Of a stretch of DNA of 64,000 bases, positions 43,848-53,562 are shown in pieces. The notes under the pieces are model-generated. The model had not been told where the DNA came from and searched no databases. It saw nothing but the letters and a program-made list of their open reading frames with translations. The stretch spans positions 62,001-126,000 of the forward strand of contig NTJQ01000001.1 of the NCBI GenBank assembly GCA_002457555.1. The letters are read 5' to 3'. Both the position numbers and the translations under genes were made by a program. Numbering within the stretch: position 1 is the first letter of the stretch; every line of letters begins with the position of its first letter. This DNA is from Marine Group II euryarchaeote MED-G37. Its GTDB lineage: Archaea; Thermoplasmatota; Poseidoniia; Poseidoniales; Thalassarchaeaceae.

Positions 43848-44777
43848 ATGCGAAGCATTCTGGCGGTCTTTCTTTCCGCGCTATTACTAGCACCGATGGG
43901 TACTCTGGCGGAGACCGGAACCATTTGGCTCGATGCTAGAGGTCAACAGGATGCTGGAACCTTTGGGGGTCTTACCTTACCGATTGGTAATGGAACAGTT
44001 GATGCAAGCACCAGCTCGGATTATGTTGATCTGCCGAATATAGTTGAGGTGTACACTGCAACTTGGTGTGTAAATTGCGTAACATCAGAGGAAGCCATGA
44101 GCGAGGCAGTCGAAGATGTCGATGCAGTACTTATCCACTATCACCGTGTTTGGATAGAACCGGAAGACCCATTCGGTTCGGATAGTACCGAGGAGCGGTG
44201 GGTAGAATATTATGGAGAGTCCTCGAATTCAGTTGCAGGGGAGGAGAGAATCGCTCCTAGTTTGGTAGTAGATGGTCAGCGTTTACATACTGGTTCAAGA
44301 GCAAAAGGCGTTTCATTAATTGATGATTATTCACAATCATTACAGGTCGGGAATCGTGCTTGGTTTCTAGGTGGCACAATCGATTTTTCGGTTATTTTCA
44401 CTGAAGCAGGAGCGAGCTTTTCTTGGAACTTCGATAATCTAGTATTTTCTTGTGCCGATGATTGTCCTACCCAGACTACAACTCCATGGATTCTATTCGT
44501 CGAGGATTCAGCAAATTTCGATGAAGGTAGTAACAATTTGGAAGATTATCATCATGTTAATCATGCAGCAAACCAGATTTCTGGGACCAATGGAACAGCA
44601 ATTCTCGATGTCCCTGAAACTTGGGATGGTGAAGACATGAAAGCAGTATTACTAATCGATTGGGAAATTGAAAAAGAAGGCGGGAATAGTTTCCATGATA
44701 GTCTACCCGGAATTGGCATATCTACTCTATTCTCTCTCCTCCTCGCCGTCCCCCTAGTGAAAAGTCGACGTCAATGA
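43848..44777 (+). CDS. exported thioredoxin-like protein with C-terminal membrane anchor
   Basis: ATG 43848 (MRSILAVFLSALLLAPMGTLA) gives a clean signal peptide; ATG 43809 directly after the ltaE stop is the alternative. Near residues 70-100 VEVYTATWCVNCVTSEEAM is a thioredoxin-like redox CxxC site. The next ~130 residues are beta-rich with one more Cys pair (CADDC). The end has a helix (GISTLFSLLLAVPLV) and KSRR stop-transfer. Probably a membrane-tethered oxidoreductase acting outside, for instance on the Cys-rich surface proteins; partner not shown. Confidence 0.75.
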   Translation: MRSILAVFLSALLLAPMGTLAETGTIWLDARGQQDAGTFGGLTLPIGNGTVDASTSSDYVDLPNIVEVYTATWCVNCVTSEEAMSEAVEDVDAVLIHYHRVWIEPEDPFGSDSTEERWVEYYGESSNSVAGEERIAPSLVVDGQRLHTGSRAKGVSLIDDYSQSLQVGNRAWFLGGTIDFSVIFTEAGASFSWNFDNLVFSCADDCPTQTTTPWILFVEDSANFDEGSNNLEDYHHVNHAANQISGTNGTAILDVPETWDGEDMKAVLLIDWEIEKEGGNSFHDSLPGIGISTLFSLLLAVPLVKSRRQ

Positions 44778-44834
44778 GGTCAATTCTGAGCCAATCCCAT
44801 CGGCGGGTTCAAGAACCCCCTCAAAGCATCATAG

Positions 44835-47800
44835 ATGCTCGGTGGCGTCATGGTTCAGGAACTGGTACACTCTGTTACCAATGAAGAGGTTCAACCGGGG
44901 CCACTTCCAGATTGGCTAGTTGACCATATAAAACGGCAAAGCACAGAGCCGCTACCTCACTCCCAAGGAGGCCCATCTCGAATTCTAATACTGTATCCTG
45001 GAGAGCAGGCTAGGCGAGAGAATCTTGAGCGCTTAGCGGATGAAGGGGTAGTAATTGACAGAACTCTTCACCATACTATTGATTCTCTCGAAAAATCTCT
45101 TCTTGCGGATTTAAGATTGCCAAGAATCTTATCGATGTCTGGCGGTTGGAATTTAATTCTCAATGCCGCCTGTGCTGAGGCTGCTGCTAATTTGGAATTT
45201 CCAATTATTCATCCAATACCTCAACTCCAATGGAATCGAAACAAGACGCGTTCTATAGCCACTTTGCATTCGATTTTGTCACGTGAGGGCAGTCTGAATG
45301 ATTGGGAAGGAGCAGGTATTGCGGGCTTCTCTCGCGTAATTAGAGAATTGGAAGTACAATTGGGAGGCACCCACCCTGATTTCGTTACTGACCGGGTAAT
45401 CGAGGGCCTACAGAGAACACTTAGTTCTCAAACGTCACCATTTAGCCTGTTAGAGGTCGATGGAATTGTAATGCTCGACCATTCTCCTGTTATGCCCTCT
45501 CGAAAAATAGATTTGTTACGAGTAATTTCACAACATCGTCCAATTCATCAATTGGTATATCCTGGAAATTTTAGACAGGGATTCCATGGTTTTCTTCTCG
45601 AAGACCAATACCCAATTAGGGATTCTCAAGACCTATCTAGTTGGCTACCTAATCACGATTTGGCAGATCTATCAGAGGGAATTGAAACCTCAAGCCATCG
45701 TAGATTTAGAATTCAGAGAGAGGCACATTCTATTTCACTAGCGACCAGACTAATCGCTGAGCAACTGAGGACTAATCCAGAGTCTAGCATATTGCTGATT
45801 GACCCTACCTCATATGAAGAAAACCACCAATGGATTAGAGCCTTGAAAGATATCGGAATCTCTCTGCCTAGCTCACAATCCATGGCTTCTAGCAAACCTC
45901 TGGGACATTGGCTTGCTAGTCTTGCCGGTATTTGCCATGGGCCGAATGCATGGTCTCTAGATTCATTGCGAGCGCTTGCCTTACAGGAATCTTTGAGAAT
46001 TTTTCCAGAACCAAACTCTCATCCCTTAGACACAGAAATTATTCCAATGGCAAACGCAGATTTACTATCGGATTTGGCTCGAAGCGATCACATACTTGGT
46101 GGGGCTGGAACCCTTGAGAGATGGTTAATCACTCTTGCAAGAGAAGAATCAGACGATATCAAAGGGCCGACTAAGGAAGCCACACAGTGGTGGCTGCTTT
46201 CACTGGCCCAGACAAATAGGCCACTTCTAGCAGATTATGATCAGGCGGTACTTTCCAACCGTGACTTATGGCGCGGTTGTCATAGCGGCCAAGAGTTACC
46301 ACAAATAGAAGCCACAAACAGTGGCGATGAGTGGCTAAATTCCGCTCTATCAAGAGTTGATTTAGAATTGGGCATTGACTCAGCGGATGGCTCTCACTCC
46401 CTCCCAGCCGCAGTAGTGCAAAGCGTAATTGATGCACATTCACGACTACGAAGAATGCAACGAACAACAGGCCAATCAATTCCACAATCCGGCTCTAATT
46501 GGGTTGTTGAGTTGGAAACAATACTATCCTCGACCCCTGTGAGAAGTGGCGGTGGTAATTCATACAGCAGAGTCCGCCTCTGTACTCCAGAGGACGCATT
46601 AGGCTGTAATGCAGATTTGATAATCCTAGCAAACATTTCCAGTTCTTCTTGGGATTTACGAGTTCAGAAGGTGCCACTGCTGGGGGAAGAGGAGCGACAT
46701 AGGCTAGGAATTCTTAGACCAGACACTCCGATTCGTCAAGCTCGTCACCATTTCTATCATTTGCTAGGTGCAGCAAATTCAGAGATTGTAGTATTAGATC
46801 CGAGTCAGGATAAATCCACTCCTGTCGCCGCTCCAATTCGTGAATGGATTGGTGACCACATTTCCGAATCAACATCAATTAATCTCGAAGAATCTCCGAT
46901 TAGAGAAAATGACTCGAGTAATCAAAGATGGCAAGATGGGAACTCATTGCGCAATATGCAGGCGCCTTCTAGATTGGCACTCAACCCTTCAGCGGTTTCA
47001 ATACCTCTTGACGTAGAAATTCAGCAGGATAGACAACGTCGAATGCAAAGGGGTGTAGATGAGGAAGGATATCTATCTGAAATGGGAACTCCACATATTT
47101 GGGACGTGAAGGATAGTCAATTGATTATCAGGCCTCCAAAAAGAAAGGTCAGTCCGAGGATGGCCTCACGCTGGCCGGTAGTCGGCGGCTCTAGAATGGC
47201 ATCAATCGACCCGCGCCCGCTAACCCCTGAAGAAACCGGGTCTTTCCCTTTCGATTCTCGACATGGGCATGTTGAAGGCGCTGGACAAATAGTTCCAATT
47301 TGGTCAGCAAGTCGCCTCAAATATTGGCTTTCGTGTCCCAGAAAAGGCTGGCTAACTCGAGGATTATATGCTAAAGAAGAGGAGCGCCAAAGGGAAGACC
47401 TTGACGCTAGAGTACAAGGAAATTTGCTCCACAAAGTACACCATCAATTGATTGAACAAATCTTAGGAGTTGAGGAGAATAAAGAACGAAATCTTGAAGA
47501 AATAGAGAACAGCAACTTGCCCTTGAATATTGCAAATGCAAATCTAAGTGACACCGAATTACAATCTATTGCACTAGGAATTCTCGCCGATTTAGCTCCG
47601 TGGTTAGAGAGGACTGATGCAGTCTCCAATACTCGCTTACGTATGCTAACTGGTTTCACAAGGAATGAGTGGTTTGAATGGCTTAGCGAAGAAGACCCAA
47701 CTCCCTTAGCCGGTCGCATTGGTAGAATGATAACTGCCGAACGAACATTATCGGGGGCAATACCAATTGCCATCGAGTGGGAGGCGCTTTCTTTCGATGA

Positions 47801-48455
47801 TGATGGGATTGAAATCTCTCTTCCAGCAGAGCTATCCAGCCACGGCGATGAAGAATTACCATCATTAAGATTGAGAGGAGAAATAGACCGAGTAGATTTA
47901 CTTCCTTTCGATTCGGAAATGACTATTTTTGAAAATGAAAATGGGTCGAATTCTGTAGCACCAATTAGGCTGCATGGTGAGGATTGGACGCCTCGAAGAC
48001 AAATTATCATCCGTGACATCAAAACCAGTGAAAGAGAACCACGCGAACGCCATCGTTTGGGGCTGCTCGAGGAATTACAACTCGCCCTCTATTCAAGAGC
48101 ATGGGAGGTGGCACATCCAGGTGACTTAGTAATCGCTGCCGGTATCAGTGTAATTGGCCATAATACAGATTATTTCCTAGAAGTTTCAGACCTGATTAAC
48201 GAAGAATCCTCTGGGCTTGAGATAGGAGATAGGAGTAAGCAAGAAACATCTGATCTGCATCGCTTTCCAGACGAAGAACCCGACCAAGCGAGTGACTCAT
48301 TCAGGGCTTGGTTGGCTCAACGTCTTACCACGGCCCTTGCAACTGCCGCGGGAGCATCTAGCGGCCGGGTTCACCCGACTCCTAGTGAGGACGCTTGCAA
48401 ATACTGTCCTGTGACTTCGGTATGTGATGTTCGACACAGAGGTGATGACCGATGA
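44835..48455 (+). CDS. AddB-like subunit of helicase-nuclease, Fe-S nuclease domain
   Basis: 1,206 residues. The N-terminal two thirds look like the inactive helicase-like part of AddB (SRILILYPGEQARRENLERL; no Walker A lysine). The C-terminal third is a RecB-type nuclease with SASRLKYWLSCPRKGWL (Cys ~833), GEIDRVDLLPF, IIIRDIKTS as the D...DxK, ELQLALYSRAWE as QxxxY, and CKYCPVTSVC near residues 1188-1197 giving the other three Cys of a [4Fe-4S] site. The start could also be ATG 44850. The stop overlaps the AddA-like gene (ATGA), so they form one complex that processes double-strand ends. Confidence 0.86.
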   Translation: MLGGVMVQELVHSVTNEEVQPGPLPDWLVDHIKRQSTEPLPHSQGGPSRILILYPGEQARRENLERLADEGVVIDRTLHHTIDSLEKSLLADLRLPRILSMSGGWNLILNAACAEAAANLEFPIIHPIPQLQWNRNKTRSIATLHSILSREGSLNDWEGAGIAGFSRVIRELEVQLGGTHPDFVTDRVIEGLQRTLSSQTSPFSLLEVDGIVMLDHSPVMPSRKIDLLRVISQHRPIHQLVYPGNFRQGFHGFLLEDQYPIRDSQDLSSWLPNHDLADLSEGIETSSHRRFRIQREAHSISLATRLIAEQLRTNPESSILLIDPTSYEENHQWIRALKDIGISLPSSQSMASSKPLGHWLASLAGICHGPNAWSLDSLRALALQESLRIFPEPNSHPLDTEIIPMANADLLSDLARSDHILGGAGTLERWLITLAREESDDIKGPTKEATQWWLLSLAQTNRPLLADYDQAVLSNRDLWRGCHSGQELPQIEATNSGDEWLNSALSRVDLELGIDSADGSHSLPAAVVQSVIDAHSRLRRMQRTTGQSIPQSGSNWVVELETILSSTPVRSGGGNSYSRVRLCTPEDALGCNADLIILANISSSSWDLRVQKVPLLGEEERHRLGILRPDTPIRQARHHFYHLLGAANSEIVVLDPSQDKSTPVAAPIREWIGDHISESTSINLEESPIRENDSSNQRWQDGNSLRNMQAPSRLALNPSAVSIPLDVEIQQDRQRRMQRGVDEEGYLSEMGTPHIWDVKDSQLIIRPPKRKVSPRMASRWPVVGGSRMASIDPRPLTPEETGSFPFDSRHGHVEGAGQIVPIWSASRLKYWLSCPRKGWLTRGLYAKEEERQREDLDARVQGNLLHKVHHQLIEQILGVEENKERNLEEIENSNLPLNIANANLSDTELQSIALGILADLAPWLERTDAVSNTRLRMLTGFTRNEWFEWLSEEDPTPLAGRIGRMITAERTLSGAIPIAIEWEALSFDDDGIEISLPAELSSHGDEELPSLRLRGEIDRVDLLPFDSEMTIFENENGSNSVAPIRLHGEDWTPRRQIIIRDIKTSEREPRERHRLGLLEELQLALYSRAWEVAHPGDLVIAAGISVIGHNTDYFLEVSDLINEESSGLEIGDRSKQETSDLHRFPDEEPDQASDSFRAWLAQRLTTALATAAGASSGRVHPTPSEDACKYCPVTSVCDVRHRGDDR

Positions 48456-51400
48456 CGATGAGCAATGTCGAGGATAATTCCGGCCCCATTACTCTGAACA
48501 CGGGGCAGCGTCTAGCACTCAATCTAGATTCACACATCGTCATCGACGCCGGTGCGGGCACTGGCAAGACCATGACTATAGTAGAGAGAGTTGTTCAGCA
48601 TTATCTAGAGGAAGATCAGCGCGCAACGCGATTACTTCCAAGGCCCGAACGACCTAGGCAATTGGATGGAGGTACTCTGATTTCTCCCTCATCTCAGCGC
48701 ATGAACTTGCAAGAATGGGGAGGTTTGCTACCATCGGAGGTAGTCCTTCTAACATTCACAGTAGCCGCTGCGGACCAAATGAGGGATAAATTAAGGCAAA
48801 AAATCGCTCGATTACGACCCGGTTCGTTCATCGCTTCAATCGAATACGACGCAGATCCAAGAATAACAAACGATGGATTTCCCGAACAATTGTTGATGTT
48901 GTTAGAAGATGCTCCTATTGGCACCATTGACTCATTCTTCAATCAATTAGTGTCGCCATACCGTAGCTACCTCGGTGACGAATTCGGTGAGGACGTTGTT
49001 ACCGAATCCGAGATTTTGCGAATAATTGAACAAAGCATCAACACACTTTGGAGACTACCTAATTCTGAAAATTTGTACGGCGACGCTGTAGATGCAGGAA
49101 TTCCTTCCAATGATGTTGAAGCGGTTTTAGCAGCTCGTGACAGAATAACACAACACTATTCTGGAAGAACTCGAGCGACTAATATTCTCAACCCAATAAT
49201 TTCCAAATCGATATTTATTTCAGAGGGAGAAAGAGGTCTTTTGGGACAAGACGGGAGAATAGATTCCGAACTATTGCAACAACGTCTCATGTCTTCCATT
49301 AGGACCGAAGACATCGAAGAGGTCACAATCACTATACAATCGATTATCGAAGATTTCGTAGATTGTGTTCGTAGTTACCCCAGATTAGCACCCCATGGTT
49401 GGGATGTGGGGACCCGAATCCATGCTCTATCATTACTCTCAGACGACGGCCCTCCTTCTGACGAATGGGAGCGTTTGATTTGGCTCAGCAGGGTATTCAT
49501 GTGTATCGTGGGTGGAAGTCTCCTCGAGGTAGATAAGTGGAAACCCTTCCCAAGTGGAAAATTACCAAATCACCATACTTATCCATGGCGTCCTGGAATA
49601 GAATCTTTCTCAAAACTAGACGGCGCCGACAAATCAAACGTCAGAGATATTTGGAAAAATTGTGAATCACGTGCTAGTAACATCCTCGGTTCAGAGGTCG
49701 GACAAAGGGTGAAACATCATTCTTTACTTGCTTTAATTCTAGATTCTAGAGAGGGCACGATTATTCCAACAAATGCTCGATTTAATTTGACTCATCTTCC
49801 TCCGGAATTACCGGAACGACTTCCATTCGGAATAAGCCCTAATTCGTATTCATTCAACATTGAGTCTGAAGCGAGAAACCTCGATGATATCCGGATAATT
49901 CTACGAGGCTTAGCTGGTATCGTAGATGCTCTAAAGGAGAGGGAAGAGGTTCATGAGCATCGCGATATAGCTTTGTTAGCAGGCGATTTATTGTTAGATT
50001 CTTGTCCAAGAGTTTGCCGTACATTTTACCCAGAAACACTAATTTCGGCTCTAGATTCAATTGGAGATAACACCTGGCGTGATGACCACATCCATCGTGC
50101 ATTTGTTGTCTTGGATGAAATGGAGATAAATCCAGAATTAGCCGGGGGCGCGGCTTCAAATTTAGCAGAAATCCGCAGAGACTTGGTCCACAGATACCAG
50201 ATATTACGACAGATTAGGCGAAGATATCGAGCTTTTATCATCGACGAGGCTCAAGATAACTCACCCCTACAGTGGCGAATCCTGTCAAGGCTTTGGGGAC
50301 CACGTGAGTTTGTAGAAAGTGATGACCTTAACGAACCAGACACAGACTGGCAGCCAACAGTTTGCTATGTTGGCGACATGAAACAATCAATCTATGCATT
50401 CAGGCAAGCCGAAGTTGCAGCATTCAGACAATTCGCTCATCGACTTCGTTCGATAAATCGACACGAGTATCAGAATATCTCCGAGTTAACCCGAGATCCC
50501 GTTCTCCGGAGTGATGTCGCTAGTCGTGACCCGAGGTTCTCTCACGATAGGCAAATTGTACGTGCCTCTGAACTATTACAAGAAAATGCACGCAATCTAA
50601 CAGAATGGGTTAATTTCGAAACTACTGAAGGAATAACTTCACTCAGTCCAGAAGAGGTCACCGCTCGTTCAGAAGGCGAGATTTCACTCACTACGAATTA
50701 TAGGACAGATGGAGAGCTTCTACAGGTTATGAATGAATGGTGGGAAGATCTTTTCTCAGGTCGACATCGTTTCTTCCCGGACGCAGATTACTATGCCTCA
50801 GCACAGCGTTTACTGCCATCACCTACAAAAGAGAATAATCGTGGAACACTGGAGTGGATTTGTCCAGTTATGAACGATGGGGATGAAAACCCTCCAACGG
50901 AATTGACCACTTACATTGATCCATTCGAGTCGGGTAAATCAGATTCTAATGAGCGTCAAGCAATGATGATTGCAAAGCGGATACAGGCAATGACTCAATG
51001 TCGAGAGACTAGAGTGATGCAACCTGATGGAGATTGGGTTACAATACCGGCACCAGAAGAGCCAGTTAGATATAGTGACATAATGGTGCTAATGGCCACC
51101 CGCTCAAAGATTCGAGATGCTCTTGTTCGTCATCTAAGAGATCACAATATCCCAGTGCAAGCCGACCGAGAGGGCGGACTGATGCAACGACCAGTGGTCT
51201 CTGATTTAGATGGGCTGATACAATTCATCGCTCGACCAAATAGCAGATTCGCTGCTGCTTGGGTCGCCCGCTCTTCATTGATTGGAATGAGCGATGCGGA
51301 ATTACAATCATTCCTAGCGACAAGGCAAGACGAGAATTTGTTACATCGTCTCATAGAACACAGCCCAACACCTAGACAGAGTGCATTAGTACAGAGATGG

Positions 51401-53503
51401 ATTGACCTATCTTCATCTGGAAGGATAATTGACTTACTCATTGAAACCGTCGATCAATCTGACTTGTTAACTGCTTATTGCGATGAAGGCTCGATTCAGG
51501 ACGTGGAGAGATTCATCGATGAGATTCGATCAATTTCAGAATCGGCTGGCCGTGATGCGATAGTAATAGCAGATCGTTTACGAGATTTGAGGGAGCAAAA
51601 AGGACGCGCACTTGAAGCGAAGAATATCCCAGAGAGAGATGCTGTTCAATTGATGACTATACACAACTCCAAAGGCCTTGAATCGAAAGTAGTCTTTCTC
51701 ACAGACTTATTTGGTAAGGGCATCATCACATTGACCAATGAAGCACAATCAAGACTAATCGTCAGCCCTGAATTTTTTGCAGGACACCCTGCTCCATGGC
51801 CCGGCAGTGAGTATCCAATATCGGCTATGTGGGAACACGCAAAAAAAATCGCCCAAAAGAGGAAGAATGCTGAGGCTAGACGCTTGCTTTACGTCGCTGC
51901 AACTAGGGCTGAGGAGCATTTGGTAATCGTAGGCTCTCCAGACAATACTGATTGGCAAGAAGACTCAGGTTTACGTTTACCTTGGAGATATTCTGATACT
52001 CAAACCACTTTAGGACAAATGTGGGCAGAATCACTTAGGCAAGCCTCACATCGTAGAGGCGAACATTCTGAAGATTCACCCTGGTTGTCTTCGGAAGATG
52101 ACAATCAACCTCATCCACTAAATTCAGAGAGAGGCCTTGATAGAATACTCAATCCTGCTTCACTTCGTTTTGATGGTTGGTTAAGAGCCGAGCAAGAAGG
52201 CCACCCGAAAATGGGCATCAATGTATACCACCACCCTGACTGTTTAATCAGTGAAAATATAGATGAAAATGTATTGCATTCTCCACTCGTACGCCAAACC
52301 ATGTTGCACGAAGCAGCAACCGAAGATAGGGTGGCTGGGATAGAGATCACCTCAAGGTTAGAAACAGGAGGAAGAATACGATTAGCACCTCATAGATTAT
52401 CCAAAATCGACTCCTGCCCTCGTCGGAATTGGTTTGAGACAAGAGGCGGATTGAAACCTGACCCTATCTCCTCCTCCAACCAACTCCTCGCCGAAGACAA
52501 CGATTCTCGTTCTGCTCGTCAAATGGATGAACCGAATATAGAATATGAAGACAGAAATCTTCCAACCCCTACCGAATTGGGATTGATTGTGCATAGGATG
52601 TTTGAGGTTGGGATTGGTAACCCCGGCCCAGTAGAAGATCAACCTTCAATACCCCTTCCAATAACTTGGTCAACTCCTGTTGATAGTCGTTTATTGGATA
52701 GTGAATTGATGGCCGAAGTATTCTCAGAATTGCTACCGATGGGAGTTGATATCGATAAAACCGCAGAGATTGTTGCATTGATCTTGCAGAGAATTGAAGC
52801 AGGCCATATTGGAAGATTATCAAATGCAGAAATTATCGAAGGCGAAAGGGTTGAGGGATTACGTACTGAATATCCATTCACCATTTCAAATGCAATCTCT
52901 TTCGAGCCTGTATCTCGAACTAGATGGGCGCCTGATGGCCAACAAAACCTCGCTCGATTTGAAAACGCAATTGTCGATATGGATGGTTCAATCGACCTCG
53001 TATTATGTTCGACTCACGAAGATGGTTCCTCTTCAATTCGCCCAATTGATCTGAAAACTGAACAGGCAGAGACTGTACTGTCTGGCTCAGGAAAATTAGT
53101 CGATGCTTACGGAAACCCCTCTACTTCACCCGTCAATGATGCAGAACTGGATATGTTGGAACATCATCGATTACAACTGGCATTGTATCACCGAGCTTTG
53201 GAGAAAATGGAGGCTGGACGGCCAGAAGGGCAGCGACGTCGAGTAGGGAGGCCGGCAATTCTTGTCGGTGTTTCTGGTCGCCTAGTGATTTATCCAGAAG
53301 ACATGTTCGCAGCAGCACAATCCGACTTAGATGAGATTCTCTCGACTGCAGCTCGGATGGAATTAGCGACAGAATTGCCATTAGCAGATTTCCAAAGAAG
53401 ACCAGCATCGGAGTCTCATATTTGTGGAATATGTCCGTTCAATAGAGGAGATTTACCAATTTGTGGCCCTCTTCCCGACCTCAGTGTTCAATCACAATCT
53501 TGA
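48452..53503 (+). CDS. AddA-like UvrD-family helicase fused to Fe-S type RecB nuclease
   Basis: 1,683 residues, larger than most bacterial AddA (about 1,200-1,250). Walker A GAGTGKT (33-40), Walker B/DEAQD near 598 (FIIDEAQDNSPLQW), motif III GDMKQSIYAFRQAEV, NYRTDGE, motif V MTIHNSKGLESKVV and motif VI LLYVAATRAEEHLV. The C-terminal nuclease has SIDLVL and IRPIDLKTE as catalytic acids, HRLQLALYHRALE as QxxxY, and DSCPRRNW (~1323) plus CGICPFNRGDLPIC (~1658-1671), the four-Cys arrangement usually seen only in AddB. GGTGA lies six bases before its ATG. It unwinds and cuts broken DNA for RecA-family repair. Confidence 0.89.
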   Translation: MTMSNVEDNSGPITLNTGQRLALNLDSHIVIDAGAGTGKTMTIVERVVQHYLEEDQRATRLLPRPERPRQLDGGTLISPSSQRMNLQEWGGLLPSEVVLLTFTVAAADQMRDKLRQKIARLRPGSFIASIEYDADPRITNDGFPEQLLMLLEDAPIGTIDSFFNQLVSPYRSYLGDEFGEDVVTESEILRIIEQSINTLWRLPNSENLYGDAVDAGIPSNDVEAVLAARDRITQHYSGRTRATNILNPIISKSIFISEGERGLLGQDGRIDSELLQQRLMSSIRTEDIEEVTITIQSIIEDFVDCVRSYPRLAPHGWDVGTRIHALSLLSDDGPPSDEWERLIWLSRVFMCIVGGSLLEVDKWKPFPSGKLPNHHTYPWRPGIESFSKLDGADKSNVRDIWKNCESRASNILGSEVGQRVKHHSLLALILDSREGTIIPTNARFNLTHLPPELPERLPFGISPNSYSFNIESEARNLDDIRIILRGLAGIVDALKEREEVHEHRDIALLAGDLLLDSCPRVCRTFYPETLISALDSIGDNTWRDDHIHRAFVVLDEMEINPELAGGAASNLAEIRRDLVHRYQILRQIRRRYRAFIIDEAQDNSPLQWRILSRLWGPREFVESDDLNEPDTDWQPTVCYVGDMKQSIYAFRQAEVAAFRQFAHRLRSINRHEYQNISELTRDPVLRSDVASRDPRFSHDRQIVRASELLQENARNLTEWVNFETTEGITSLSPEEVTARSEGEISLTTNYRTDGELLQVMNEWWEDLFSGRHRFFPDADYYASAQRLLPSPTKENNRGTLEWICPVMNDGDENPPTELTTYIDPFESGKSDSNERQAMMIAKRIQAMTQCRETRVMQPDGDWVTIPAPEEPVRYSDIMVLMATRSKIRDALVRHLRDHNIPVQADREGGLMQRPVVSDLDGLIQFIARPNSRFAAAWVARSSLIGMSDAELQSFLATRQDENLLHRLIEHSPTPRQSALVQRWIDLSSSGRIIDLLIETVDQSDLLTAYCDEGSIQDVERFIDEIRSISESAGRDAIVIADRLRDLREQKGRALEAKNIPERDAVQLMTIHNSKGLESKVVFLTDLFGKGIITLTNEAQSRLIVSPEFFAGHPAPWPGSEYPISAMWEHAKKIAQKRKNAEARRLLYVAATRAEEHLVIVGSPDNTDWQEDSGLRLPWRYSDTQTTLGQMWAESLRQASHRRGEHSEDSPWLSSEDDNQPHPLNSERGLDRILNPASLRFDGWLRAEQEGHPKMGINVYHHPDCLISENIDENVLHSPLVRQTMLHEAATEDRVAGIEITSRLETGGRIRLAPHRLSKIDSCPRRNWFETRGGLKPDPISSSNQLLAEDNDSRSARQMDEPNIEYEDRNLPTPTELGLIVHRMFEVGIGNPGPVEDQPSIPLPITWSTPVDSRLLDSELMAEVFSELLPMGVDIDKTAEIVALILQRIEAGHIGRLSNAEIIEGERVEGLRTEYPFTISNAISFEPVSRTRWAPDGQQNLARFENAIVDMDGSIDLVLCSTHEDGSSSIRPIDLKTEQAETVLSGSGKLVDAYGNPSTSPVNDAELDMLEHHRLQLALYHRALEKMEAGRPEGQRRRVGRPAILVGVSGRLVIYPEDMFAAAQSDLDEILSTAARMELATELPLADFQRRPASESHICGICPFNRGDLPICGPLPDLSVQSQS

Positions 53504-53562
53504 GTAAACTCGTGAGCCCTTTGTGGGAAAGAGTCCATTTGCCGAAGTGATAACCCAAATCC

